This document shows positions 22,137 to 31,021 of a stretch of 64,000 nucleotides of DNA, in pieces; position 1 is the stretch's first letter; every line of letters starts with the position of its first letter. This stretch comes from Neopusillimonas aromaticivorans. Its GTDB lineage: Bacteria > Pseudomonadota > Gammaproteobacteria > Burkholderiales > Burkholderiaceae_B. The notes below the pieces were generated by a model that saw only the letters and a list, made by a program, of their open reading frames with translations, was not told the origin of the DNA and made no database searches. Made by a program: the position numbers and the translations under genes. The stretch is from positions 1,302,001 to 1,366,000 of the forward strand of contig NZ_CP128233.1 in the NCBI RefSeq assembly GCF_030344915.1. The letters run 5' to 3'.

Positions 22137-22793
22137 GTGAATACCATCGCCATTGTTGACTACGGCATGGGCAACTTCCACTCGGTTGCCCGTGCCCTGC
22201 AAGCGGCCGCACCCGACGCCGACGTACGCATCTGCCGCAGTGCGGCCGAAATCACTGCGGCCTCGCGCGTCGTGTTCCCCGGCCAGGGCGCCATGCCCGA
22301 CTGCATGCGCACCCTGAACGAATCCGGGCTGCGCGATGCCGTTTTGCAAGCCGCCCGTACCAAACCCCTGCTGGGCGTGTGCGTAGGCGAGCAAATGCTG
22401 TTTTCCACCAGCGAAGAAGGCGACTCTCCCTGCCTGAACCTGTTCTCCGGCAGCGTCAAGAAATTTCAGGGGCCACAATTTGCCTCATCGCGCCAGCACG
22501 GCGACGAGGCCCACGAATTGCTGAAAGTGCCGCACATGGGCTGGAACCGGGTGCAGCAAACCCGGGCGCACCCGCTCTGGAACGGTATCGACGATGGCAC
22601 GCACTTCTATTTCGTACACAGTTACTATGCGGTACCGACCGACCCGGCACTTACCGTAGGGCAAACACACTACGGCCTGACCTTTACCTGCGCGGTGGCT
22701 GCCGATAATATTTTTGCTGTGCAGTTTCACCCCGAAAAAAGTGCTGATCCGGGCTTGCGCCTGTATCGCAATTTTGTCGACTGGAACCCCTAA
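22137..22793 (+). CDS. hisH: Imidazole glycerol phosphate synthase, glutaminase subunit
   Basis: Supplies ammonia from glutamine to HisF. 218 residues, class I glutamine amidotransferase: nucleophile in GVCVGEQMLF, His/Glu in VQFHPEKS, and DYGMGNFHSVARAL at the N-terminus. GTG start at 22137, supported by a five-base gap to hisB and the invariant N-terminal sequence. The G-x-C-x-G glutaminase loop is normal. Confidence 0.95.
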   Translation: MNTIAIVDYGMGNFHSVARALQAAAPDADVRICRSAAEITAASRVVFPGQGAMPDCMRTLNESGLRDAVLQAARTKPLLGVCVGEQMLFSTSEEGDSPCLNLFSGSVKKFQGPQFASSRQHGDEAHELLKVPHMGWNRVQQTRAHPLWNGIDDGTHFYFVHSYYAVPTDPALTVGQTHYGLTFTCAVAADNIFAVQFHPEKSADPGLRLYRNFVDWNP

Positions 22794-22842
22794 GCGGTTA
22801 CGCCAACTTTCCACCCTTTCTTTCGTTTGACTGACCCAGATC

Positions 22843-23593
22843 ATGCTTCTCATCCCCGCTATCGACCTTAAAGACGGACAGTGCGTACGCTTGCGCCAGG
22901 GCGATCTTGCCGACGCCACCATCTTCTCGGAAGACCCCGCCGCCATGGCCACAGAATGGCTCGACCAAGGCGCTCGGCGTCTTCATCTGGTTGACCTGAA
23001 CGGTGCCGTTGCCGGCACACCGAAGAACCTGACCGCCATCAAGTCCATCCTGCGGGCCATGGATGACGAAATTCCCGTACAGATCGGCGGGGGCATTCGT
23101 GACCTGAACACCATCGAAAGCTACCTCGACATCGGCATTTCGTACGTCATCATTGGTACCGCAGCGGTCAAAGACCCCGGCTTCCTGCGCGATGCCTGCA
23201 GCGCCTTCCCCGGCAGCATCATCGTGGGCCTCGATGCCCGCGATGGCAAAGTCGCCACCGATGGCTGGAGCAAACTCACCCGCCACGACGTCTACGACAT
23301 AGCCCGCAAGTTCGAAGATTACGGCTGCGAAGCCATCATCTACACCGACATCGGCCGTGACGGCATGCTGTCGGGCGTCAACATCGACGCCACCGTAAAA
23401 CTGGCCCAGGCCGTCAGCATTCCCATCATTGCCTCGGGCGGCGTCACCGACCTGCGCGATATCGAAGCGTTGTGCGCCGTTGAGGAAGAAGGGGTGCAGG
23501 GTGCCATTCTGGGCCGCAGCATTTACGAAGGTACGCTCGATTTCGCCGAGGCCCAGTGCCCTGGCGGATGAACTGAACGGCGAAACAGAATGA
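22843..23593 (+). CDS. hisA: Phosphoribosylformimino-5-aminoimidazole carboxamide ribotide isomerase
   Basis: TIM-barrel isomerase converting ProFAR to PRFAR. LLIPAIDLKDGQCVRLRQGDL at the start, QIGGGIRDLNTIESYLDIGI and IIASGGVTDLRDIEAL form the phosphate sites. As read the frame stops at 23571. An extra T at 23557 (in CCCAGTGCC) appears to shift the last codons; removing it continues to a TGA at 23591-23593 that overlaps hisF (gaATGA), giving 249 residues, the expected family length. Confidence 0.94.
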
Positions 23594-24456
23594 CATCCTC
23601 ATCTGGTTCAGCTGCTCGTGGGGCGCCCGGGCTTGCGGGCACGCCCGGCGCAACCGACCCTACGGCTACCGCCATTGCCGACACCGGTCTGACACGACGC
23701 ATCATCCCGTGCCTCGACGTGACCGCAGGGCGCGTGGTCAAAGGGGTGAACTTTGTCGGGCTGGTAGATGCCGGCGACCCGGTTGAAATCGCCCGGCGCT
23801 ACAACGAACAGGGCGCCGACGAACTCACGTTCCTTGACATCACCGCCACCAGTGACAATCGCGACCTGATTCTACCCATCATCGAGGCCGTGGCCTCGCA
23901 GGTCTTCATCCCGCTAACCGTGGGTGGCGGCGTGCGCCAGGTGGCCGACATCCAGCGCCTGCTCAATGCCGGCGCCGACAAAGTGTCCATCAACAGCGCG
24001 GCCGTCAGCAACCCCGAACTGGTTCGCGAAGCGGCCAATTATCATGGTTCACAATGCATTGTGGTGGCCATTGACGCCCGCCGCGTCAGCGCCGAAGGCG
24101 AGGCGCCCCGGTGGGAAATCTTCACCCATGGTGGCCGCAAAGCCACCGGCATTGATGCCGTGCAATGGGCCGAGAAAATGGCCGCCTATGGCGCCGGTGA
24201 AATCCTGCTGACCAGCATGGACCGCGACGGCACCAAATCGGGCTTCGACCTGGAGCTGACCCGGGCGGTATCCGATGCCGTGCCCGTACCCGTCATCGCT
24301 TCAGGTGGTGTCGGCAACCTGCAACACCTGGTGGACGGTGTCAGCGAAGGGCGGGCCAGTGCCGTTCTGGCCGCCAGCATTTTCCACTTCGGCGACCATA
24401 CCGTGCGCGAAGCCAAGGAATTGATGGCCCGCCACGGCATTCCGGTTCGGCTGTAA
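23590..24456 (+). CDS. hisF: Imidazole glycerol phosphate synthase, cyclase subunit
   Basis: Cyclase that makes imidazole-glycerol phosphate and AICAR from PRFAR using ammonia from HisH. 288 residues; catalytic aspartates in RRIIPCLDV and VVAIDARRV, phosphate sites VGGGVRQVADI and IASGGVGNLQHL. It carries an unusual N-terminal extension of about 33 residues rich in Gly/Ala/Ser/Thr before TGLTRRIIPCLDV. No in-frame ATG or GTG lies between, and the ATG overlaps the corrected hisA stop, so the extension is probably translated. Confidence 0.94.
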   Translation: MTSSSGSAARGAPGLAGTPGATDPTATAIADTGLTRRIIPCLDVTAGRVVKGVNFVGLVDAGDPVEIARRYNEQGADELTFLDITATSDNRDLILPIIEAVASQVFIPLTVGGGVRQVADIQRLLNAGADKVSINSAAVSNPELVREAANYHGSQCIVVAIDARRVSAEGEAPRWEIFTHGGRKATGIDAVQWAEKMAAYGAGEILLTSMDRDGTKSGFDLELTRAVSDAVPVPVIASGGVGNLQHLVDGVSEGRASAVLAASIFHFGDHTVREAKELMARHGIPVRL

Positions 24457-24474
24457 AGATCGGGGGCACAGAAT

Positions 24475-24903
24475 ATGACCGCCTGGATTACCGACATCAA
24501 ATTTGACGCACAAGGCCTGATTCCTGCCATCGCCCAGGACGCCGACACCGGCGTGATCCTGATGGTAGCCTGGATGAATGCCGAATCACTGGCCGAAACC
24601 GTGGCGACCGGTCGCGCCGTCTACTGGTCGCGCTCGCGCTCGCGCCTGTGGCGCAAGGGCGAAGAGTCCGGCCACGTACAACAACTGCGTGAAATCCGTC
24701 TCGACTGCGACGCCGATGTCATTCTGCTGAAGGTCAAGCAAGAAGGTGGCATTGCCTGCCACACCGGACGCGAAAGCTGCTTCTACCGGCGGCTCGACGA
24801 CACGGCCGGCCAGCCCGTCGGCAAAGACAACCCGGGCCAAGATAATGCCGTCTGGAACAGCATCGACCCCGTCCTGAAAGACCCCGAGCATATTTACAAG
24901 TAA
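24475..24903 (+). CDS. hisI: Phosphoribosyl-AMP cyclohydrolase
   Basis: Opens the purine ring of phosphoribosyl-AMP (third step of the pathway). 142 residues, the stand-alone HisI without a fused HisE domain. GVILMVAWMNAESLAETVATGRAVYWSRSR is the signature; the zinc cysteines are in RLDCDADVILLKV, GGIACHTGRESCFYR. It starts 18 bases after hisF and precedes the separate hisE by 101 bases. Confidence 0.95.
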   Translation: MTAWITDIKFDAQGLIPAIAQDADTGVILMVAWMNAESLAETVATGRAVYWSRSRSRLWRKGEESGHVQQLREIRLDCDADVILLKVKQEGGIACHTGRESCFYRRLDDTAGQPVGKDNPGQDNAVWNSIDPVLKDPEHIYK

Positions 24904-24969
24904 CAGGGTGCCGACGCCGCCGGGAAACCGGCCGCACACGGCGTACCGACCGGAACCTCCGTCAATCAC

Positions 24970-24987
24970 CCCGGCCTGAAAGCCGGG
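24970..24987. repeat. IS605-end-like hairpin before hisE
   Basis: CCCGGC-CTGAAA-GCCGGG lies in a context GTCAATCAC...GACTTCCCGCG. It resembles the right-end hairpin of the IS605 element at 35434-35453 (CCCCGGCC-TAAA-GGCCGGGG followed by ATTCC). It could be a solitary IS200/IS605 end or a chance intergenic hairpin in the hisI-hisE gap. Confidence 0.35.
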
Positions 24988-25004
24988 ACTTCCCGCGTAA
25001 ACTG

Positions 25005-25340
25005 ATGACAAACGCCAATGAAATCCTGGCCCGCCTGGCCGACACCCTGGAAAGCCGCCTGCCCAAAAATGGCGGCGATCCGGAATCCTCGTACAGCGCC
25101 CGCCTGCTGGCAAAAGGCCCGGACGCCTTCCTGAAGAAAATCGGTGAAGAAGCCACCGAACTGGTCATGGCGGCCAAAGACGAATCGCGTGAAAAAATCA
25201 TCTATGAAACCGCCGACCTCTGGTTTCACAGCCTGGTCGTGCTAGCCCATTTCGGTATTCGCCCGGAAGACATCCTGAACGAACTGGCCCGCCGCGAAGG
25301 CACGTCAGGCATCGTTGAGAAGGCCTCGCGGGCGCCCTAA
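25005..25340 (+). CDS. hisE: Phosphoribosyl-ATP pyrophosphatase
   Basis: Second step of histidine synthesis: phosphoribosyl-ATP to phosphoribosyl-AMP and pyrophosphate. 111 residues with the MazG-like helical fold: ILARLADTLESRLP, SYSARLLAKGPDAFLKKIGEEATELVMAAKD, with the EExxE metal-binding set in IGEEATELV and the following YETADLWFHSLVVLAHFG. The last gene of the his set in this window. Confidence 0.95.
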   Translation: MTNANEILARLADTLESRLPKNGGDPESSYSARLLAKGPDAFLKKIGEEATELVMAAKDESREKIIYETADLWFHSLVVLAHFGIRPEDILNELARREGTSGIVEKASRAP

Positions 25341-25558
25341 GGGCCCCAGGCATTATGGCATCGTGAACTGCGCACGGGTTCACTGAAAAAGCGTGCACCC
25401 GATCCACTTGCGCGACAGCGCCGGCACATACGCTTGCCAATCCTAAGGCATACCCTAGCTGCTTAAATCGAAACGGTCGTATACACTGTGTCGCTGCGGC
25501 AGGCCTCGTTGGCCGGCCGCCCGTTTCAACCCTGTTTTTGTATCGCCCCGTATCTGCC

Positions 25559-25923
25559 ATGACCCAATGCCTGTTCTGCAAAATCGTCAGCGGTGAAATC
25601 CCGTCCCGCAAGGTTTTTGAAAACGACGAACTCCTGGTTTTCCACGATATCAACCCTGCAGCACCGGTACACCTGCTGGTCATTCCCAAACACCACGTCA
25701 CCTCGATGCAAGACATCACCGAGGCCGATGCCGGCTGGCTGGGGCGCATGATGTCGCTCATCCCGAAAATTGCTGCCGAAAACGGTTGCCGTCCCGGCCC
25801 CGACGGCGGTTTCCGGGTGGTGGCTAACAGCGGTGCCGATGGTGGCCAAGAGGTCGCTCACCTGCACTTTCATATTCTGGGCGGCCCACGCCCTGGGACA
25901 AGCGCGTCGCTCCGGCGGCGTAA
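25559..25923 (+). CDS. HIT-family nucleotide hydrolase/transferase
   Basis: 121-residue HINT-type HIT protein: CLFCKIVSGEIPSRKVFEND, HLLVIPKHHVTSM, GQEVAHLHFHILGGPRPWDKR, with the histidine triad HLHFHI. HINT proteins hydrolyse purine nucleoside phosphoramidates. A missing C at 25892 shifts the last ten codons; the corrected stop is TAA at 25921-25923. The gene between hisE and tatA is conserved in Burkholderiales. The 219-base leader before it (25341-25558) holds no gene. Confidence 0.93.
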
Positions 25924-26168
25924 ACGGGCCAAGGCAACGACAGCGCCAAAATCGCCAGGTGGCGACGGCGGCCCGACGGCAGCATGCGGCAAACGGGTGA
26001 CCAGGCCAAGCCGCAACCCGCAACGCCCCGACGGCCCGCCATCACACCGGCAAACACAGTAAACTGTTCGTTATCTGTCATTGAAACCTGAAACGGTGGC
26101 CCTGAAACCACCCGCACACACGACAACACCACTATTCGCAGCGTTATCCGCTGCACGGAGATCACATC

Positions 26169-26398
26169 ATGGGTACCTTCAGCATCTGGCACTGGCTAAT
26201 CGTTCTGGTCATCGTGGCCCTCGTTTTCGGCACCAAAAAACTGCGCAACATGGGTGAAGACCTGGGCGGTGCCGTCAAAGGGTTCAAAAAGGCATGGCTG
26301 ACGCCACCGCCACCGATGACAAAAAAGAAGCCGTTACCCAGAAAGTCCAGGATGACAGCACCATCGACGTGCAAGCCAAAGAAAAGAAAGATGCCTGA
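26169..26398 (+). CDS. tatA: Sec-independent translocase subunit TatA
   Basis: Pore-forming subunit of the twin-arginine translocase. 76 residues after correcting a short G run at about 26291. One N-terminal membrane helix (IWHWLIVLVIVALVFGTKKL, with the conserved Gly hinge), then the amphipathic helix LRNMGEDLGGAVKGFKKGM, then an acidic/lysine-rich tail. GGAG 9-12 bases upstream marks the start. First gene of a tatABC operon. Confidence 0.95.
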
Positions 26399-26440
26399 CC
26401 GACAGGGCTGTGTTGCATTCACCCCTAATGGTTAACCGTC

Positions 26441-26929
26441 ATGTTTGATATCAGCTTCACCGAACTGATGGTCATCGGCATGATTGCCCTTGTCGTCATC
26501 GGCCCCGAACGCCTGCCCAAGGTGGCCCGTACCCTGGGCCATCTGCTGGGGCGCGCGCAGCGCTACGTCAATGATGTCAAAACCGACATCAAACGCGAAA
26601 TGGATGCAGGCGACCTGAACAACCTTAAAAACCAGTTTGACGAAGCCCGCAGCTCGGTACAAGCCTCGCTTGACGACGCCTCGCGCACCATCGCCAACCC
26701 CATGCTCGAAGCGCAAAAGGCCGTCGAAAATGCCGGCAAGTCGCTGCAGGCGTCCATGGTTGATTTTGAAGGCCAAGAAGGCGCAACGCCACCCGAACCT
26801 GTTGGCAATACGCCAGCCGTAAGCACAAGCACCGCCGCCAACAACACGGCAACCGGCACAGAAACACCGTCTGAGGCGGCCAAACCTGCGGCCGCCTCGT
26901 CCACCAGCAACACCGGAACATCGCCGTGA
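26441..26929 (+). CDS. tatB: Sec-independent translocase subunit TatB
   Basis: 162 residues. MFDISFTELMVIGMIALVVIGPERLPKVARTLG is the TatB N-terminus with the Glu8 conserved in TatB and the GPERLP hinge; a long amphipathic/coiled helix follows, then a Thr/Ala/Ser-rich low-complexity tail after about residue 115. With TatC it forms the substrate receptor. It overlaps tatC by four bases (GTGA). Confidence 0.96.
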   Translation: MFDISFTELMVIGMIALVVIGPERLPKVARTLGHLLGRAQRYVNDVKTDIKREMDAGDLNNLKNQFDEARSSVQASLDDASRTIANPMLEAQKAVENAGKSLQASMVDFEGQEGATPPEPVGNTPAVSTSTAANNTATGTETPSEAAKPAAASSTSNTGTSP

Positions 26930-27690
26930 CCACCGAAGACAGCAGCACCGACACCTTTGTTTCGCACCTGATCGAACTGCGCACCCGCCTGATGCGCGCC
27001 GTTGGCGCCATTCTGGTGGTGTTCATCGTGCTGTTCCTGTATCCGGGCGCCTCGGCCATCTATGACATTCTGGCCGCCCCCATGCTGGCGTCACTGCCCA
27101 CCGGTACCACCATGATCGCCACCGGCGTCATCACGCCGTTCATGGTGCCCATCAAGGTCACCCTGCTGGCCGCCTTCGTGCTGTCGCTCCCGGTTGTGCT
27201 GTACCAGGCCTGGGCTTTCGTGGCTCCGGGCCTTTACAAACACGAACAACGTCTGGCCCTGCCGCTGATTTTATCCAGCACCATTTTGTTCTTGCTGGGC
27301 ATGGCCTTTTGTTATTTTGTCGTCTTCAAAACCGTGTTTGAATTCATTGCGGGTTTTGCACCCCAGTCCATCACGCCGGCGCCCGACATCGAAGCCTATG
27401 TCAGCTTCGTCATCACCATGTTCCTGGCCTTCGGCATTACCTTTGAAGTGCCCATCGCCGTGGTGCTTCTGGTCAAAACCGGCATCACCACTGCTGACAA
27501 ACTGCGCAGCGGTCGGGGGTACGTCATTGTCGGGGCGTTCATTATCGCTGCCGTCGTCACACCGCCCGACGTCATCAGCCAGTTCATGCTGGCAGTGCCA
27601 CTGTGTTTGCTGTTCGAGGTAGGGCTTCTGATCGCCAGCCGCATGAAACCGCTGCAGGCCGAGGCCGATGAAACAGAAACAGCGGGATGA
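26926..27690 (+). CDS. tatC: Sec-independent translocase subunit TatC
   Basis: 254-residue six-helix inner-membrane protein that recognises the twin-arginine signal peptide. FVSHLIELRTRLMRAV is the invariant N-terminal motif; FVAPGLYKHEQRLALPLIL and ITFEVPIAVVLLVKTGIT are diagnostic. GTG start at 26926 inside the end of tatB. No Tat substrate gene is adjacent. Confidence 0.96.
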   Translation: MTTEDSSTDTFVSHLIELRTRLMRAVGAILVVFIVLFLYPGASAIYDILAAPMLASLPTGTTMIATGVITPFMVPIKVTLLAAFVLSLPVVLYQAWAFVAPGLYKHEQRLALPLILSSTILFLLGMAFCYFVVFKTVFEFIAGFAPQSITPAPDIEAYVSFVITMFLAFGITFEVPIAVVLLVKTGITTADKLRSGRGYVIVGAFIIAAVVTPPDVISQFMLAVPLCLLFEVGLLIASRMKPLQAEADETETAG

Positions 27691-27724
27691 CACCTCAGGG
27701 CCAAAAGCGCCTGTAGCTGGTTGT

Positions 27725-28153
27725 TCAGCTCGCCGACTCCTGGGGTAACGCGTAAATCGTGGTTTCAATGTGCCCGTCTTGCCGGAAGGTCACCTCCAGC
27801 ACACGGTTAATAAGGTCAGGCTGGCGACCCAGCTCGCTCAACGCCTCTACAAAGAGCTGCTCCATGATGCAACGACTGATGTCTGCCTCGCTATTCAGGC
27901 AGACCAGCCCGGCATGAATGGCCAGTTGGGCGTAAAGCCCACCTGACCCAGGCGGCACACCCCTGAAATCGCACGCATTGTGGGTGACCAGAATAAAGTC
28001 TTCCTGCACCAGAAGCTGCACCAGCTTGGCGTCTGATGTTCCCGACAGGCCTCGGTCGCGTACACAGGTGGTTTGATAGTAGCCCGCTGCTACCGCATGC
28101 CGCACCAACGACGGGGACAGGCATTCGTCAATAAACAGTTTGTGATCTTGCAT
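27725..28153 (-). CDS. DUF5615 (Mut7-C-like PIN) putative toxin
   Basis: 142 residues. KLFIDECLSPSLVRHAVAAGY, RGLSGTSDAKLVQLLVQEDFILVTHNACDF: the spaced acidic residues (DE, D, TxNxxDF) match the PIN-like nuclease core of DUF5615/Mut7-C proteins. It lies directly downstream of a DUF433 gene, sharing its stop/start codon region, which is the known genomic pairing for a putative type II toxin-antitoxin module. The frame extends to 27725 with an ordinary C-terminus. RNase activity is inferred from fold only. Confidence 0.75.
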   Translation of the reverse strand: MQDHKLFIDECLSPSLVRHAVAAGYYQTTCVRDRGLSGTSDAKLVQLLVQEDFILVTHNACDFRGVPPGSGGLYAQLAIHAGLVCLNSEADISRCIMEQLFVEALSELGRQPDLINRVLEVTFRQDGHIETTIYALPQESAS

Positions 28154-28826
28154 CAGGCATGGGCACCCGGGCGAATGGCCTTGTGCTCAACCTGCCAGGC
28201 TGGGAATTGACGTGCCAGCGTGCGCGGGCGACCACGCTGTGGATGCAACGCCTCGTACACGCGGGCAAGCTCGATGAGTTCGGGGGTGAGGAACGGGTAG
28301 TCTTGCTTCAGCGCTTCAAGCGTATCACCCTGGCGAAGAAAGCCCAGCACCAAACCTACCGGTACACGAGAACCCTTGAACACGGCAGCCCCTGCATGAT
28401 GTCAGGGGTACTTTCAATGGCGTCGTTGACTTGCTGCAGGACGTGGAAACGTTCCATGGTTTGCCGGACAAAGCCGGCCAGGTTGACATCGACACAGTCC
28501 AGCGGTTGCACATGCCAGGTGGTTTCTGCACCGGCAGACGCCAAGGCCAGTATCTGGCGTGTCTGTGCCGGTGGCAGGGCATGAATGCGCTTGACGAGTT
28601 CAGCCATGACCTGCTTTCTGGCATGCGCTGCCATGACCTTTTCTGCGCCGAAATAGAACTTGGCCAGCGCAGCGGCGACAGGCATGAAGCGCCGGACACG
28701 TGAGTTGACCTGATAAAGGCGTGCGGGCAGGATGTCGTCATCAACGACCTGATTGATTTTCCGCTGTGGCAAGTCTGCCAAAAAGGCAGCTTCCACGGTA
28801 GACACGGTGAGCATCGTCACTGCCAT
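28153..28826 (-). CDS. DUF433 antitoxin with N-terminal helix-turn-helix domain
   Basis: About 224 residues after restoring one base in a C run at about 28383-28390. N-terminal part: MLTVSTVEAAFLADLPQRKINQVVDDDILP, resembling the MerR-like DNA-binding region often fused to DUF433; a helical middle; then the C-terminal DUF433 domain GLPVFKGSRVPVGLVLGFLRQGDTLEALKQDYPFLTPELIELA. The start at 28826 is set by GGAGG five bases upstream; two earlier ATGs are rejected. It is followed directly by the DUF5615 gene. Confidence 0.72.
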
Positions 28827-28848
28827 GTGTACCTCCATATAAACAATT

Positions 28849-28869
28849 CCGAAATATCGGATAATTATA
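28849..28869 (-). promoter_or_regulatory. -10 box and overlapping palindrome upstream of the DUF433 gene
   Basis: On the minus strand TATAAT (28869-28864) is followed a few bases downstream by CCGATATTTCGG (28860-28849), a CCGA/TCGG palindrome with a 4-base centre. The position, just after the -10 and 23 bases before the start codon, fits an autorepression operator. No good -35 is visible. Confidence 0.45.
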
Positions 28870-28939
28870 CATGGCAAGGTACTAACCCGGACTTTTCAGC
28901 AGCAATGTTATCCTGCCGATTTTCGGGCCTTCCAACAGG

Positions 28940-29872
28940 TCAAAGCCCCCGGCGACGGGCCTTCAATTGCACAAACCAGCCATACCCGCTGACCAGCACA
29001 ATACCTGCGGCCACCAGTACCGCACCCACCAGGAAACGGGTATCAAGAGGTTCATCCAGCAACCAGACCCCGAACACAATCGCGAACATAGGCGTCATGA
29101 ACGAAAACACGCCCAGCCGTGACGCCAGATAGTTGCGCAGCAACCAGAACCAGGTCAGGAAGGTAATAAACGACACCACAACCCCCTGAAACAGTACGCT
29201 GCCAATGGCCACCGGGGTGAAGTTGATGCGGGCCTGCCCCATGACAAACGCAGCGGCCAGCAATAACACGAACGCCCCCACCAGTTGATACATCAGCGTA
29301 ACCGTGGCCGGCGTATTGGATAGTTTCGAGCAGCGGATGACCACGGTTGTTGCGCCCCAGGCCGCCCCGGCCAGCAAACCCAGAAAATCGCCCCACAGCA
29401 TGTCGGCCGCCTGACGCGGGTTGTCGCTGGCATCAGGCCCAAAGAACGCCATGGCCACACCAATAAAGGCAATGAAAATGCCGAACCATTGGACCAGTGC
29501 CAGACGCTCTTCAGGCAACCGCCAATGCAGGCCGATGGCGGCAAAAAACGGCGCGGTATACAAAAACACCGTCATGTGCGATGCCGTGGTGTGACGCAGC
29601 CCTTCACCAATCAGCCAGAACTCAAGGGCGAACAAAAAACCCACCAGCAGCCCCGGGCGCCAGCCACCATCGGCCAATGACAAGGGCACCCGTTGCCACA
29701 GCATCAGCAAGCCCACCAGCACAATGGCAATGCCCGACCGCAGGGCAATCTGCAGGATTGGCGCAATATCGGGTGCAGCGGCCTTGATGGCAATTTGCTG
29801 AAATGCCCAGATCATGCACAGCACCGTCATGATACTGACCGCACGCGTATCAATGGCCTTACGAGTTTGCAT
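28940..29872 (-). CDS. EamA/DMT-family transporter
   Basis: 310-residue inner-membrane protein with ten predicted helices in two EamA repeats: helix 1 IMTVLCMIWAFQQIAIKAAAP, EFWLIGEGLRHTTASHMTVFLYTAPFFAAIG, and in the second repeat GLLAGAAWGATTVVIR, FQGVVVSFITFLTWFWLL, SFMTPMFAIVFGVWLLDEPL. These proteins export amino acids or other metabolites; the substrate cannot be read from sequence. Monocistronic, convergent with nothing nearby. Confidence 0.88.
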   Translation of the reverse strand: MQTRKAIDTRAVSIMTVLCMIWAFQQIAIKAAAPDIAPILQIALRSGIAIVLVGLLMLWQRVPLSLADGGWRPGLLVGFLFALEFWLIGEGLRHTTASHMTVFLYTAPFFAAIGLHWRLPEERLALVQWFGIFIAFIGVAMAFFGPDASDNPRQAADMLWGDFLGLLAGAAWGATTVVIRCSKLSNTPATVTLMYQLVGAFVLLLAAAFVMGQARINFTPVAIGSVLFQGVVVSFITFLTWFWLLRNYLASRLGVFSFMTPMFAIVFGVWLLDEPLDTRFLVGAVLVAAGIVLVSGYGWFVQLKARRRGL

Positions 29873-30121
29873 CCCCTTCCCTTCTTTTATTTATGGTGCC
29901 AACACTCCCGGCTGTCGTGTTGTGGCGTTTGCAACCATACCAAAGGACACGCAAAAAAGGTAGCCGAGAACTGGTTACAAGCTTGTTTCAAACGCGCAAG
30001 CAGGACATAATGAGCAGCGCACTGACGCACGTTGAGGCGGCCCAACCACCCCGCGCGCCTTCGTTATGAATTTTCACGTTAAACTCGGTTTGCTTTACTG
30101 ACCCCTTGCCCCTAACCCATC
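29873..30121. other. Intergenic region without a supported gene
   Basis: A 249-base divergent spacer between the EamA and ATP-grasp genes. It must hold both promoters, but I see no convincing -35/-10 pair. A 19-codon frame (30010-30069) has a fair ribosome site but no recognisable product. Confidence 0.5.
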
Positions 30122-30943
30122 ATGCTGCGCCAATACCTCGTTCAGGCTACACCTAATCACCCCAGCTCCGTAGAGGTCATGACGTGCATCTCCACCTGTA
30201 TGACACGCAACTGGCCGTATTCAAGTGTCAGTCTTGAACAATTACCTTCGGCAGCAAGCGTACTCAAGCAAGGGGCAACGCCGGTGGGTTCAGTTGATTT
30301 CCTGCGCAAGGCCATGGGGCTGGCCGGCATCAAAGTGCCCGCCGCACTGAACTACCCCAAACGCCTGCAGAAATGGTTACACCGCGAAGTTACGCCACGG
30401 CGCAAGGGTGACTTGCCCACCAGCGGCGAATGGTTCATCAAACCCGCCATCTCGACCAAAACATTCAGGGGCGGGGTCTACAGCATGGAAGAGGTCAAAC
30501 TGATTGACCAGCTCACCAGCGAACACGCCGCCCCCCACGATACCGTACTCACGGCACGCAACGACCTTGAACTGATCCGGAAACTGCCGCGTGAATTCCC
30601 CGTATGGGTGGCGTCGCCCATTGCCTGGCAGTCGGAATGGCGCTTCTATATTCATCGGGGGCTTATCAAAGGCGCAGCGCGCTATGACAAGGGGCTTGAT
30701 TCGGCCCCCGAGCCCGACATCAACGCCATCAGGCTGATGATTGCCGACCTGTCATTTGACGCCCCCATTGCCTATGCGCTTGACGTGGGCGTGCTGGATA
30801 ACGGCAAGACAGCCTTGGTTACCGTGAATGACGCCTGGGCCATGGCCTACTACCCTGGCTCGCTGCCGCCGGAAACCTATCTTGACATGCTGCGTGACCG
30901 CTGGATTCAACTGATCAAGCCCGGCCACGTCACTTTGTTTTAA
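30122..30943 (+). CDS. ATP-grasp domain protein (DUF4343-like)
   Basis: 273 residues with a small ATP-grasp-type C-terminal half: EWFIKPAISTKTFRGGVYS, VWVASPIAWQSEWRFYIHRGLIKGAARYDKG, and ALVTVNDAWAMAYYPGS, matching the Lys/Glu/Arg/Asn positions of compact ATP-grasp ligases of unknown substrate. The N-terminal 60 residues are less typical. A stand-alone gene with no partner in a pathway here; the function cannot be assigned beyond probable ATP-dependent carboxylate ligation. Confidence 0.65.
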   Translation: MLRQYLVQATPNHPSSVEVMTCISTCMTRNWPYSSVSLEQLPSAASVLKQGATPVGSVDFLRKAMGLAGIKVPAALNYPKRLQKWLHREVTPRRKGDLPTSGEWFIKPAISTKTFRGGVYSMEEVKLIDQLTSEHAAPHDTVLTARNDLELIRKLPREFPVWVASPIAWQSEWRFYIHRGLIKGAARYDKGLDSAPEPDINAIRLMIADLSFDAPIAYALDVGVLDNGKTALVTVNDAWAMAYYPGSLPPETYLDMLRDRWIQLIKPGHVTLF

Positions 30944-31021
30944 AGGCCGCCACCGGCCTGCGCACAGACAGCCGCCGCCCAGGGCTGCAACGGCGACTGA
31001 ACCGCGTGTGTCCGGCAGCGC

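Noticed and set aside
30010..30069. 19-codon frame MSSALTHVEAAQPPRAPSL with a fair ribosome site
   Set aside because: Too short and no homology I recognise; could be a leader peptide but nothing supports that.
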